Assembly (NCBI GenBank): GCA_023055425.1
Contig: JALGPY010000004.1
Coordinates: 22,033,718-22,097,717, forward strand
Direction: 5' to 3'
DNA length: 64,000 nucleotides
Origin: Linanthus parryae
Lineage: Eukaryota > Streptophyta > Magnoliopsida > Ericales > Polemoniaceae
A program made the position numbers and the translations under genes. Under the pieces are notes generated by a model. That model had not been told where the DNA came from, searched no databases, and saw only the letters and a program-made list of their open reading frames with translations. Within the stretch, counting starts at the first letter, position 1. Each line of letters starts with the position of its first letter. This document shows positions 45,763 through 58,814 of the stretch, one piece after another.

Positions 45763-48608
45763 AATCCCTTCACACTACCTTCTTGCTCGTCCTGAGCAAC
45801 ACTTGCTTCCAAGATTCACATATATCTTTACATTGCCTTAGACAAAACGACTCAAACACCGGACTATGCAATCTACCTGTCTTTAAACAATGCAACAAGA
45901 CTATAAACTATGCAACAAAGTAAAGAACACTATATTTTTTTTCTTTTCAGTTAGATATTGGGCAATCTCGAAGAGCAAACCGGCATGTCTTAAGGCTCTC
46001 ATATTCCCTTGGAGATTTTATAACTTGGGTGATCGGTAGAACTTGCGGCCAGTTTCGTTAGACAGAACGGGCACAAACACTTGCTTCCGCACTCATAAAA
46101 CGTATCCCTAGCACCTACCATCCGAGCTATTTATCCACAGGTTAAATTCTTGACGGCTTAGGACGGGTAGGATAGGATATTTAGAAGCATAGTCCTAGAC
46201 GTCAAGATATAACTCACAAAACCCGATTTTCACACTCCCTCAGCAAAATTCTAAGGAACCCCACCGAATCTAACTACTCCGGCCCTCATTACCTCAATCT
46301 TTCTCTTTTTTTTTTCTTTTTTTTTTTCATTTCAATTTCCACACAATAACATTAAGCACATGGAGCCGACAATACGATAGTAATATCCGAGGAGATCAAA
46401 TATCAAAATAGATAGAATGGGGGAGGAATGTGTCAAACCAATGATGTAATCAAATCTATGTCGACACCCCCACACTCGATGTACAGCAACTCTTGCAAAC
46501 CCGGTAGTCAATGTAGAAACGTGCTTTTCCAACCGATCCTCCTCATCACCTAAGTATAGCATATAAATGAAGAATCAAGCACATCCCCCTATAAGATCAA
46601 CCAATCCCCACCCCATGACGTTCGGAAAGAATATAACGCACTACGGCACTCCACCTGTGATCGTGGTATAAGGACACGACTCACCACCACACCGAAGTGT
46701 GCTGCCGTCTCTAACTCACCCTCACATCCCCTCAATAGATGGCATGTAAGAGAATCTACACAAGATGTATACTATCAGCTCACCCTCAACGAACCTCCCT
46801 AACTCGATTCCCTCTATCATGACGCATAGGAAGGGACCATTCTAACTAGTGATGACGCATAGGAAGGGACCATTTCAGGACGAGATGCAGTTCATTTCGG
46901 GCCAAAATGGTCCCTATTTTGGGCCTAAATGGTTCTTGAAAATCAAAACAGTTAGGTGTTTTCATTTAGGTCCGAAATGAGGGGTATTACGGGCCAAAAT
47001 ACCTCCATTTCGGGCCGAATGGTCTGGAACTCACCTCCTTTCTTTTCTTCACTTTCCTCTACTTTCCGGACCCCGAGATGCATTCTACACCTCCAGAAGG
47101 GGAATCCAACACCTATGCTCCTCTTGCATTCCTACGCACTCAATTCAAATGTCAGAACTCTCTGTCCTATCTCTCATAATCAAATATGGAGAACTCAAAA
47201 ACACAAACTAAACAAAATAACAAAGATCCTACTCTAAATTGGGTTGCCTCCCTAGAAGCGCTTGTAATTAAAGGTCGACGGTTCGACCCGGTTACCTCAA
47301 CCGTCTAGGATAGTGGAGGATGCTTACTCTCCATTTATTCTTCTTCCACCATCTATTCCCCTGAACTTCAAGTGCACCCTGTGATGTACGGATGGTGGCG
47401 AATTATGGAAGTTAACCTCTTTCATCTTGCAATTTTTCTTCTTGATCAACTTCCATGAAGTAATAATGGGTTCAAATAAATCTCTAGCCATGAAATAATC
47501 CCATTAATACTCCTTCGGTGCTAAATGATCTTCATCAGAAACATGCATCTCATCTATACCCCCACACTTGACGATTTCCAACTCCTCGACTATGGCATAT
47601 AGATCGTCAATAGGATAGCCAATAGAACAAGAAATTGGAAGTTTCCCATCACGTTCTTCCCCAAAGGACTCTACATACACAAGTCTTTTCAACTCATTGC
47701 GGTCTTGATTTATATGAGATATGGAAAAATCTTCAAACATCTGAGTAGGGGCTTTTACCTTAACTGTAATGGACACTATTGCTTTGGCAGCTTCATCATC
47801 AGCACACCACAAGATCCCAATGTCAGTGTCATCCTAATCATGCGAAGGCTGTGACATAAGTGGAAGTTCCCTTGCACAAAGCATCGCCTCCTCCCATGTT
47901 GGACACACAAGTCCACCCCAGTCTGAATGATAGTCTGAGTCCTCATAAGTGGCAAATTCCACAACTGGTTCATGGACATATCACTCTTCGCTTGGCTCAA
48001 GTACCTCTTCTTCCATAACAGCAACTTGTGATTTAGATTCTCGTTCTTTCTCCATCCTAGCCATCAGTATCATTTGCATCTCTTGGACAACTGGTAGCCA
48101 ATGAGGTTCTTCCGAACCATCTTGTGATGGTGGCCATAAAGGTTCAATTAAGGGCTCAATGTGTAGCAGAGGGTCCTTTTGGGGCTCTTGAGTATCCAGG
48201 GACATCCTTGTGATGCGCGCTTGGATCTCCCCCATAATATTGTGCAAGTCTGCCACGCTCGCTGATGAGTCCTCTTGGTGGTGCTGAAGCTGGGGTTGAT
48301 AAAAAATGCATGCGTCTTCATACTTGTGATCCTTCTTGCATTTGTAGTACCAAATCACTGAGCATGTGTCATCCGTGTGCCAAATTTTTCATTTAACACA
48401 TAAGTAGGGGTAGTCAGATATCCCCTCATAATCCTCGTTGCTCCACATGCTCATTACGTCTCCTGCTTCTTGTGTCCCTGCGAAAACAAACTCACAAGAT
48501 ACCCGTGAAGCACAGAGATAGAAACAAAATAAAACAAAAATAAAATTACTATAAACTAACTCCTAAATAAATAATCTACTGGTGTCCCCGACAACGGCGC
48601 AAAAAACT
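45763..48608 (-). pseudogene. Array internal region 1, small zinc-knuckle-like ORF, broken
   Basis: Primer site complementary to GTCCCCGACAACGGCGCA at 48584-48601. The ORF starts at ATG 48447 and has a TGA where the second Cys of the CAKC pair should be; it continues in frames 48358-47981, 48024-47776 and 47812-47504. Text: YKCKKDHKYEDACIFYQP, then Glu-rich stretches ending HLAPKEY. A 3' hairpin TTGCTCAGGACGAGCAA lies near 45786-45802, upstream of the polypurine-like GTGTGAAGGGATT. It lacks about 745 bp present in region 2. Non-autonomous; function of the ORF unknown. Confidence 0.7.
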
Positions 48609-50140
48609 TGACGCGCTTTCTTACATGTTATCGCAAGTGCGTCTTCATACTTCTGATTTAAGATAGTCGTCGCCCACAAACAAGCGACTAAAATAACATA
48701 ACAAACTTATCTAATATTTTTGTATTTTTCTGAAGAATATGGAGAACAACTAGGTAATCTATGGATGCCCTAGGGTCTTAAACAATTCTGGATATTGTAT
48801 TAAAACACGCTACCATCTAATAAGTTGTGTCGGGTAATAGCAATGACAATCTCCTCTCACTCTCATGTCGTTCTACCTATCAGTCGACTACGATTCCTTT
48901 GGTCCACCATCACCTACCGATATGGTTCTAACCGCCTCACATTAAGGCGATATCTGGGTCCTATCGCTCTACCAATGCCCAACGCTACATAATTGAATCT
49001 ACCCTCACACGACTAGTCCTATCATCTCACCTCTCAGTCTCAATGATTCAGGACTAATTTCTTGTTCTCGTTTGTAACTAGGTAAAGTCTCTCTCACGCA
49101 CCCACCTAGATAGCTAGCGTAACTAGTTCACGACTCCGTTTACGCTAAGAATTAAGCTTAGAACAATCAATCCAACTAACAAGACAATAAGCTTTAAGCT
49201 ACGATTCAACTAATCTATTGATTCATCTTTCTAAAGTTGTTCTTGTCACCTAAGACGTGTCAATAGTCCTAAGCAATCAAGAGATACGATAAACAAAGAA
49301 GAACAATATAGTTGAATGAATCGAAATTTGAATCAATAACTTGAATCATGTTATTGACTATTTAATAAACCCTAGTTTCATCTCCATAGAACCTAGAAAA
49401 TATATCGAGCTAATCATCGCACAAATAGCGAAACAAAGTTTCTCCATAAACATGATGAAAAGAGTAGAGAAAGAAAGATCAAACGGTAAAATCGCCAAAG
49501 TTCCGACGAATCCGTGCAATCCCCAAGCTCCAAGCTTCTCTCCAATAGCTCCCGTGCGTGAATATGCTCCTCCTAGGTCTCTTCTCCCGTTTTTTACCAG
49601 CTAGGGGCGAGTTTTAATGTAACTTGGCTGAAATTGCATTTCAGCCCCTCCAGTTGTCATTCTCGGGCAGAATTGTAAGCTGACCTTGCACGGGCCATTA
49701 CTCTCTCATCCGGACTCGTAATTAGGCCTACCAAATATTGTTGGAAAACCCTCGATGTCTACTTTGATTTGTAACCGGTATCACTCCCAAATTCATTATA
49801 GAACTCAAGATATCGTCATATTAGTGCAGACTGGTTATCCTAGCTCCTCCAACTTTGCTTCTCTTCGTACCACTTGAGCTCTCATTGCTTTCGAAGTTCG
49901 TTCCATGCCTCCTATCAACCGATTAGCATCCGTTCCTGTCAAGAAAATATGTACAAACATACCAAGAGGTTTTATTTGACAAATAACAACGAAACATGCA
50001 TAGAAACACCCGGACTAACAATAAAGCGTATATAAAGCATCAAGTGCCAAAACGACACATATTCTCTAACATTAGGATCAAATATCTCATGATAATGTGG
50101 AAAAATAACTATAATATATAGCTCCTAAAAGGTTCTATCA
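48609..50140 (-). repeat. Array LTR B (1532 bp)
   Basis: TGATAGAACC to GCGCGTCA on the minus strand. Same length as LTR C and sharing with it a deletion relative to LTR A. It serves as the shared middle LTR. Confidence 0.9.
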
Positions 50141-53100
50141 AATGCCTTCACACAACCTTCTTGCTCGTCCCGAGCAACACTTGCTCTCAAGATTTACATA
50201 TATCTTCACTTTGTCTTAGACACAACGACACAAACACCGGACTATGCAATCTACATGTCTTTAAACAATGAAATTCGATTATAAACAATGCAACAGAGTA
50301 AAGAACACTATATATATATTTTTTCTTTTCAATTAGAGATTGGGCAATCTCGAAGAGCAAACCGGCATGTATTAAAGGCTCTCATATTCCTTTCGAGATT
50401 CTATAAGTTTGGTGATCGGTAGAACTTGCGGCCAGTTTCGTCAGACAGAACGAGCACAAACACTTGCTTTCGCACACTCATAAAACGTATCCCTAGCACC
50501 TACCATCCGAGCTATTTATCCACGGGTTAAATTGTTGACGGCTTAGGATGTGTAGGATATGATATTTAGAAGCGTAGTCCTAGACATCATGATGTAACTC
50601 ACAAAACCCGATTCTCACACTCCCTCACAAAAATTCTAAGGAAAACCACCGAATCTAACTACTGCGACCCTCATTCCCTCAATCTTGGTGAAACGCTGTT
50701 CTCGCGGCCACGAACGGGAAGAAGGGATCAAGATCCATAGCTAATCTCCCATGTCTTAATGGATTTCCAGCTTGATCCTTTATTCAGTTTCACTTTCTAT
50801 TTTTCTTTCTCTTTTTTTTCTTTTTTTTTTCATTTCGATTTCCACACATTCACATTAAGCACATGGAGCCGACAATACGATAGTAATATCCGAGGAGATC
50901 ACATATCAAAATAGATAACGTTGGGGTGGAATGTTTCAAACCAATGATGTAATCAAATCTATGTCGACACCCCCACACTCGATGTACAGCAACACTTGCA
51001 AGCCCGGTAGTCAATGTATAAACGTGCTTTTCCAACCGATCCTCCTCATAACCTAAGATATAGAGAATATAAATGAATAATTAATCACATCCCCCTATAA
51101 GATCAACCAATCTCCACCCCATGACGTGCGGAAAGAATATCATGCACTACCGTACTCCACCCGTGATCGTGGTGTAAGGACACGGCTCACCGCCACACTG
51201 AAATGTGCTCCGTCTCTAACTCACCCTCACATCCCCTTGACATGTAAGAGAATCCACACAATATGTATAATATCATCTCACCCTCAACGAACTTCCCTAA
51301 CTCGACTCCCTCTATCACGACGCATAGGAAGGGACTATTCTAACTAGTGATGAAAGTTACAAATGAACGGCTTCCTAGGCTAGAGGATGTGAATAAAAGG
51401 GGTAAATGGATCAAATTGGGTTAACTAGTGGACCTAGGAGATGGAGACGAGACGTGAGGTCCCCATAAACATCACTAGCACAGCTGTTCCGTTGCCACAA
51501 CGAGGAGGGTTGACGACTACCTAAGTGACGGTGGTGTAGCGCTAGTAGGATAACTGGTCTGAGAGGCAGCTACTCACAATTCTCGAGTGCATTAGCCCTA
51601 TAAGTCGTCCTACTCCAGTATTTCTTGCGTCTACCTCACCTCAGATTTTCCTACTCCTAGGGAGTTCCTATCATTGAGCCCTCTCCACGTTCACTCTCTT
51701 CAATTTCCCTTACTCAAAAAAAAATTAATTTTTAAGAGTTTTCAAATTTCCATTTTTTTTTTTTTTTTTATTTTAATTTTCCTAACTCTATATGTTTGGG
51801 CCAACTCGATTAACGAACGAATTATGGGTAGGTGGACTCAATAAGTAAAAGAGCAAACAATATATACAATGCAATAATTAAACGTGCACATGCAATCCTA
51901 ACTCTGACACCTACGTGCAACTTGACTCGCTAATCTATGTGTAACATGGTTATGCAAGTTTAGGGAGCAAAGATACATGTAACCCCCCCCCCCCACACAC
52001 ACACACACTTGAGATAATCATTTTCCTAAATGAATTTAGAGTTTCCCCCAAAGGACACGATCCCCTAGTGTGAGGAAGAAAGAGAAAAAAATTCAAAGGG
52101 TGCAGAGCATTTCGGGCCGTAATGGTCCCTATTTCGGGCCGAAATGGTTCTTGAAAATCAAAACAGTTAGGTGTTTTCATTTCGGGCCGAAATGGTTTGG
52201 AACTCATCTCCTTTTTTTCTTCATTTTCTTCCACTTTATGGACCCCGAGACGCATTCTACACCTCCAGAAGGGGAATCCAACAACTATGCTCCTCTTGCA
52301 TTCCTACGCACTCAATTAAAATGTCAGAACTCTCTCTCTCTCACAATCAAATATGGAGAACTGAAAAACACAAGCTAAACAAAATAACAAAGATCCTACT
52401 CTACATTGGGTTGCCTCCCAAGAAGCACTTGTAATTTAAGGTCGATGGCCCGTCCTGGTTACCTCAACCGTCTAGGATAGTGGAGGATGCTTAAATCTCC
52501 ACTTCTTCTTCTTCCATCATCTTTTCTCCAGAACTTCAAGTGCACCCCTGTGCTGTACGGATGGTGGCGAGTTATGGAAGCTAACCTCTTTCATCTTGCA
52601 ATGTTTCTTCTCAATCAACTTCCATGAAGTACTAATGGGCTCAAATGAATCTCTATCAATGAAATCATCCCACTAATACTCCTTCGGTGCTAAATGATCT
52701 TCATTAGACACATGTATCTCATCTATACCTCCGCACTTGACGATTTCCAACTCATCAACTTTGGAATATAGATCATCAATAGGATAGCCAATAGAACAAG
52801 AAATTGGAAGTTTCCCATCACGTTCTTCCCCAAAAGACTCTCCATACACAAGTCTTTTCAGCTCATTACGGACTTGATTTATATGATATATGGAAAAATA
52901 TTCAAAAATCTGAGTAGGGGCTTTTACCTTAAATGTAATGGACACTATTTCTTCGCCCGTTTCATCATCAGCACACCACAAGCTCCCAATGTCGGTTTCA
53001 TCCCAATCATGCCAAGGTTGTGAGATAAGTGGAGGTTCCCTTGAACAAAGCATCGCCTCCTCCCATGTTGGAAACACAAGTCCACCCTAGTCTGAATGTG

Positions 53101-53773
53101 AGTGTGAGTCCTCATAAGTGGCAAAGTCCACAACTGGTTCTTGGACATTACACTCTTTGCTCGGCTCATGTACCTCTTCTTCAATAACTGCAGCTTGCGA
53201 TTAAGATTCTCGCTCTTGCTCCATCCTAGCCATTAGTGTACTTTGAATCTCTAGGACAGCTGGCAGCCAATGAGGTTCTTCAGAACCATCTCGTGATGGT
53301 GACCATAGAGGCTCAATTAAGGGCTCAATGTGTGGCAGAGGGTCCTCTTGGGGCTCTTAAGTATCCAGGGACATCCGTGTGATGCGCGCTTGGATCTCCC
53401 CATAATATTGTGCAAGTCTTCCATGCTCGCTGATGAGTCCTCTTGGAGGTGCTGAAGCTAGGGTTGATAAAAGATGCATGTGTCTTCATACTTGTTATCC
53501 TTCTTGCATTTGTAGCACCAAATAACTGAGCATGTATCATCCGTGTGCCAATTTTTGCATTTAGCACATACGTAGGGGTAATGAAATATCCCCTCATTAT
53601 CCTCGTCGCTCGACATGCTAATTACGTCTCCTGCTTCATGTGTCCCTGCGAAAACAAACTCACGAGATACCCGTGAAGCACAGAGATAGAAACAAAAAAA
53701 ACAAAAAAAAGTACTCTAAACTAACTCCTAAATAAATAATCTACCGCTGTCCCCGGCAACGAAGCCAAAAACT
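50141..53773 (-). pseudogene. Array internal region 2, small zinc-knuckle-like ORF, broken
   Basis: Primer site complementary to GTCCCCGGCAACGAAGCCA at 53749-53767. ATG 53616 opens a frame with YVCAKCKNWHTDDTC then WCYKCKKDNKYEDTC, a paired Cys/His arrangement (CX2C, H, C, then CX2C, C) that suggests a zinc-binding knuckle. It hits TAG near 53463 and goes on in other frames (53184-52945, 53077-52673: GESFGEERDGKLPISCSIGY, HLAPKEY). It also holds a C12-(CA)n run at 51983-52008 and the TTTCGGGCCGAAATGG motif cluster (52108-52197). No enzyme domain. Confidence 0.7.
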
Positions 53774-55305
53774 TGACGCGCTTTCTTACGTGTTACCGCA
53801 AGTGCGTCTTCATACTTCTGATTTAAGGTAGTTTTCGTCCCCAAACAAGCGACTAAAATAACATAACAAACTAATCTAATATTTTTATATTTTTCTGAAG
53901 AATATGGAGAACAACTAGGTGATCTATGGATCCCCTAGAGTTTTAGACAGCTCTTGATAATGTGTTGAAGCACACTACCGTCTAATTAGTTGTGTCGGGT
54001 AATAGCACTGACATTCTCCTCTCCCTCTCATGTCGTTCTACTTATCATTCGACTACGGGTCCTTTCGGTCCACCATCGCCTACCGATATGGTTCTAACTG
54101 CCTAACGTTAAGTCGATCTCAGGTCCTATCGGTCCACTAATTCCCAACGCTACACAATTGAATCTATCCTCACACGACTAGTCCAATCATCTCACCTCTC
54201 ATTCTCAATGATTCGGGAATAATTTCTTGTTCTCGTTCGTAACTAGGTAAAATATCTTTCAAGCACCCACCTAGAAAGCTAGCATAACTGGTTCGCGACT
54301 CCGTTTACGCTAAGAATTAAGCTTAGAACAATCAATCCAACTAACAAGACAATAATTTTTAAGTTACGATTCAACTAATCTGTTGATTCATCTTTCTAAA
54401 TTTTTTCTTGTCACCTAAGACGTGTCAATAGTCCTAAGCAATCAAGATATGAGATAAACAAAAGAAGAACAATATAGTTGAATGAATCGAAACATGAATC
54501 AAAAACTTGAAGCCGGAAAATTGTCTATTTCATAAACCCTAGGTTCATCTCCATAGAACCTAGGAAATAAATCTAGCTAATCTTCTCACAAATAGTGAAA
54601 CAAAGTTTCTCCATAAACATGATGAAAAGAGAAGAGAAAAAAAGATCAAACAGTGAAATTGCCAAAGTTCCGACGAATCCGTGCAATCACCAAGCTCCAA
54701 GCTTCTCTCCAATAGCTCCCGTGCGTGAATATGCTCCTCCTAGGTCTCTTCTCCCATTTTTTACCAGCTTGGGGCGAGTTCTACTGTAACTTGGCCGAAA
54801 TTTCATTTCAGCCCCTCCAGTTTTTCATCCTCGGACAGAATTGTAAGCTGATCTTGCGTAGGCCATTAATCTCTCATCCGGACTCATTTGGGCCTACCAC
54901 ATATCGTTAGAAATCCCTGGATGTGTTAATTGATTTGGAACCGGTCTCACTCCCAAATTCATTTTAGAACTCAAGATATCATCATATTAGTGCAGATTGG
55001 TAATCCTAGCTCCTCCAACTTTGCTTCTCTTCGTTCCACTTGAGCTCCCATTGTTTCCGAAGTTCGTTCCATGCCTCCTATCAACCTATTTGCATCCTTT
55101 CCTGTCAATACAACATGAACAAACACACTAAGCGATTACATTTGACAAATAACAACGAAATATGCATAGAAACACCCGGACTAACAATAAAGTGCATATA
55201 AAGCATCAAGTGCCAAAACGACTCATATTCTCTAACATTAGGCTCAAATATCTCATGATAATGTGGAAAATAACAATAATATATAGCTCCTAAAAATTTC
55301 TATCA
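53774..55305 (-). repeat. Array LTR C (1532 bp)
   Basis: TGATAGAAATTTTTAGG to GCGCGTCA on the minus strand. This is the 5' LTR of region 2; the Tat element resumes at 55306. Confidence 0.9.
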
Positions 55306-56998
55306 ATAAGACTTGTCCAAGCTAGAAGACTTCCATGGAATAGTCAATGAGAGTCAAGAAAGGGTGATCGCGTGCATGTCCACTATATCGTTTGGATAGC
55401 GACATGTGCGCCGACGTGAGGAAACACAATAGACCGTTTTTCATTACTGGGCATGTATTTGGTGTTAGTATCTCACGAGTCATGGTGGAACGGGGGTCCG
55501 CAGCTAACCTGCTACCAAAAAGAGCTCTAACAATTATGGGCCTGAAGGTTTCTCATCTCCAACAAAGCCACTACATCATCCAAGGTTTCAACCAAAATTA
55601 ACAAAGGCCCTTGGGAAAGATACGGATGGAAACAAGGTTCAGAGAGATAGATGACAACATAGAATTCCTAGTGATAGAAGTGGACACATCCTACAATGCG
55701 CTATTCGGACGTCCATGGGTGCATGACAATGGTGCAGTTTCCTCGACATATCACCAGTGTATCAAGTTCCCCCTACCCCACCAAGGTATGAATGGATGAT
55801 TGTGTAAGATCAAGATCCTTTTGAAAGTGTGGGGGCATATTATGCGGATACACGCTATTATGAGAAAGACCTCCCAGAGGAAGAAAAAAAGGAGGATCTT
55901 GAAGTTACGAAATATATTGTGCAAAATACATCTCCACGACGAACCTTTTGGTATGTCCCTGTGTCAGAGAGAAAACTAGGGGAAAGTGATTTGACCCCTA
56001 TAAGCACAATTGTGGACTTAAGAAGTGAACACACTCTCCCATTGAGAAAGACAAAGTGAAATGGTTGAAAGTTACTACAGTTTTGTTGTCCCGAAAAGGG
56101 GAAAAGAGTCCACACCAATCACGTTCCACTCGTTGGGAGATATGGATAGAAAGGTCCAAGATGATGCTAGCATCAGGAGCTCGGGTGCTCAGCTCATCTA
56201 GCCCAAGTTCACCAACAAGACTACCCAAATGCTGATTAAAGTTGGTCTAAACCTCGATAAGGTTGATCATATCGCTTCTTTTGAAAGGATCCTTACACCA
56301 GCTCAATGGAAAACCCTACGGGAGGGAAGGGCCATAGAAGCAACAAAAGACAGTCTGGGGTATGTTCATCCCCCTCCAAAATACAAGACGACTATCAACA
56401 TGAAATTCGCACAAGACCCTTGCAGAGCGAAGAAGAAGTACACCCTGCGCCTTTAGAATTTGAAGAAGGCGGACAAGCCACAACTGATGAGCTCCAAGAG
56501 GTAAACCTGGGAGAAGTTGGAGATAGACATTCAATCTTCATAAGTGCCTCCTTAAAAAGAAGAAGAGGCTCAAGAGAATATGTCATATCTAAAAGAATAT
56601 CGTGATTTCATTTCCTGAACTACGACAAAATGCCTGGCTTGGACTCCAAAATCGCAGTCCACTGACTTGCTATATGCTCAAAATAATGGCTGGTCAAGCA
56701 AGCACAAAGGTGGACCCGACCCGAGTTGACATCTCAAATAGAAGCTGATGCTGACAAACTTATCAAAGCCAAATTCATTATAGAAGTCCAATATCCAACT
56801 TGGCTGGCAAACATTGTGCCTGCCAAGAAGAAAAATGGTCAAATCAGGGTATGCATAGATTTCCGAGATCTCAATGAAGCATGCCTGGAGGTTGATTTCC
56901 CCTTACCCATGACAGAGTTGCTAGTCGATGCGACTACCGGGTATGAAAAAATGTCCTTCATGGACGGTTACTCTGGCTATAATAAGTTTGATTGAAAT
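55306..56998 (+). pseudogene. Tat-lineage protease and start of RT, truncated
   Basis: Continues the Tat frame from 44140. Protease region at about 55392-55799: HNRPFFITGHV, then VMVERGSAANLLPKRAL, in which the catalytic Asp of DGGS is Glu; IIQGFNQN; NALFGRPWVHDNGA. A linker 56229-56600 follows. RT starts at 56726 (LIKAKFIIEVQYPTWLANIV, KKKNGQIRVCIDFRDLNEAC, FMDGYSGYNKF) and stops at about 56995, before the YVDD box, where SIRE-like Copia DNA begins. Stops at 55599, 55797 and later. Dead. Confidence 0.85.
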
Positions 56999-56999
56999 T

Positions 57000-57660
57000 C
57001 AAATTCGTGTGACGTGTGGAAAGGAAATAGTATTATACTGATTTGAAAAAGATTTGTTTTATAAGGTAAAAAATAATGTTAGGAAATTATCTACAGAGAT
57101 AACACCCAACGTTAGTGATCCATTCATAGAAAAATATATAAACAGATTTATATCAAATCTTTTGAAAAGGATTTCAAGGCCTTGAAAAACTGTAGTACTG
57201 CAGACAAAATTTTCAAGCCTTTGAAAAACTTTTCAAAACATTGAAGCACAAATAATTTACCTGATGCTCCCCCTAAACTATTGCTTCCATGTTCAACATG
57301 CCAAGTTCTAATCTCAAGGATGTGTATCTATCCTCTGGAAATGGTTTACCGACGAAATCTGCAAACTGCATGTTAGTAGGCACAAACGACAAAGACACAT
57401 CACCTTTCCCCACATGATCTCTAACAAAGTGATATCGGACATCAATGTGCTTAGCCTTGAATGTTGTACTTGATTCTTTCTAATTGAGATTGTACTAGTG
57501 TTGTCACATTTGGTTTGGATATCTCTAAAGTTATAACCCAGATCTCTCATCTATTGAGCTATCCACAGTACTTGTGAGCAGCAAGCTCCTGCTGCTATGT
57601 ATTCAGATTATGCTGTTGATAATGCTACTGACTTTTTTCTTTTTATAATGCTAGCTTTAC
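57000..57660 (-). pseudogene. SIRE-like Copia fragment I: RNase H end and post-pol region
   Basis: Similar to 62340-62990. Minus-strand text MRDLGYNFRDIQTKCDNTSTISI is the Copia RNase H C-terminus, followed by TTTAGGGGGAGCATCAGGTAA and a region with TTTCAAGGCCTTGAAA palindromes (57173-57188, 57211-57226). Truncated at 57000 against Tat RT. Confidence 0.75.
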
Positions 57661-57666
57661 AGTGAT

Positions 57667-57955
57667 TGACACACATTCTTACGTGTTAGCGCAAGTGCAC
57701 GGTTCAATTAATATAGGGTAATATTTCAACCTCGAGTTATCGATCCCACGAGGACAGTCTTGAGACTATTAATTAGTTATTAGATTAGAGTACGGTAAAA
57801 GGGGGAAAAGATTGTGATTAACTAAGGTGTTTTGAATTTAAAATAACAACTAACTAATATTCTTTTATTTTTTATTTTATGAAAGCAAATATGGAAAAAC
57901 TAGGAAATCTCTATATCACCTAGGGCTGTAGACGATTTCCGGATCAGCTATGGTT
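57667..57955 (-). repeat. Athila-like LTR end fragment
   Basis: TGACACACATTCTTACGTGT and the following about 285 bases match 44141-44420 of array LTR A. The rest of the LTR is missing. It separates two overlapping pieces of Copia RNase H. Confidence 0.75.
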
Positions 57956-57959
57956 TAGT

Positions 57960-58814
57960 GGATATATCTGCAAACTGCAAGTTAGTAGGAAAAATTGCAA
58001 GAGATACATCACCTTTCACCTCATGATCTCACCACATGATCTCTAATGAAGTGATGTCTGACATCAATGTGCGTAGTACTTGAATGTTGTATTGGATTAT
58101 TTGTAATTGAAATAGCACTAGTTTTGTCACATTGATGGGGATATCTCTGAAGTCATAACCCAGGTCTCTCATCTGTTGAGCTATCCACAACACTTGTGAG
58201 CACCAAGCTCCTGCTGCTATGTATTCAGCTTCTGCTGTTGATATAGCTACTGAATTTTTATTTTTAGAATGCCAGCTTATCAGAGATGATCCATGGAGTT
58301 GGAAACACCCTGAAGTGCTTTTTCTGTCAACTTTATATCCTGAAAAATCAGCATCTGAATATCCAAAAAAAGAGAAGTTAGACTATTTAGGATACCAAAG
58401 CCCTATGTCTTTGGTAGCATTGAGATATCTAAAAATTCTTTTGACAGCAACTAAGTGAGACTCTTTAGGATTATCTAGGAATCTAGCACACATACAAACA
58501 CTACACATAATATATGGCCTGATTGCAATGAGATAGAGCATAAAACCAATCATACCTCTGAACTCTTTCTTGTTCACACTCTTACCATTTTGAATTTTGT
58601 CCAAGGATAGTGTAGAAATCATGGGAGATTTGGCTACCTTGGATTGAAACTTTTTTAAATTTGTTCAGCAAATCCTTGGTGTACTTATTTTGATGTAGAA
58701 AACTTACTTTCTTCATTTGATGTGCATGAAGTCCAAGAAAGAAATTTAGCTCTCCCATCAAGCTCATCTCAAATTCCCTACTCATAAGACTAGAGAAATC
58801 CTTGGAAAGAGAAT
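57960..58814 (-). pseudogene. SIRE-like Copia fragment II: RT end and RNase H
   Basis: Minus-strand text LMGELNFFLGLHAHQMKKVSF, FRGMIGFMLYLIAIRPYIM, FRYLNATKDIGLWYPK and, near 58160, the RNase H end again. Similar to 62690-63560. It repeats RNase H sequence present in fragment I, so these are two copies. It ends at about 58814, where an LTR begins. Confidence 0.8.

Larger units (their letters stand above)
44141..55305 (-). mobile_element. Tandem array LTR-internal-LTR-internal-LTR of non-autonomous Athila-like elements
   Basis: Three LTRs (44141-45762, 48609-50140, 53774-55305) separate two related internal regions of 2846 and 3633 bp. All are in minus orientation and each internal region has its own tRNA-Asp-type primer site. 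The outer flanks ATACG and ATAAG look like a target duplication with one mutation. No gag-pol is present; each internal region holds only one small broken ORF. Confidence 0.88.
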
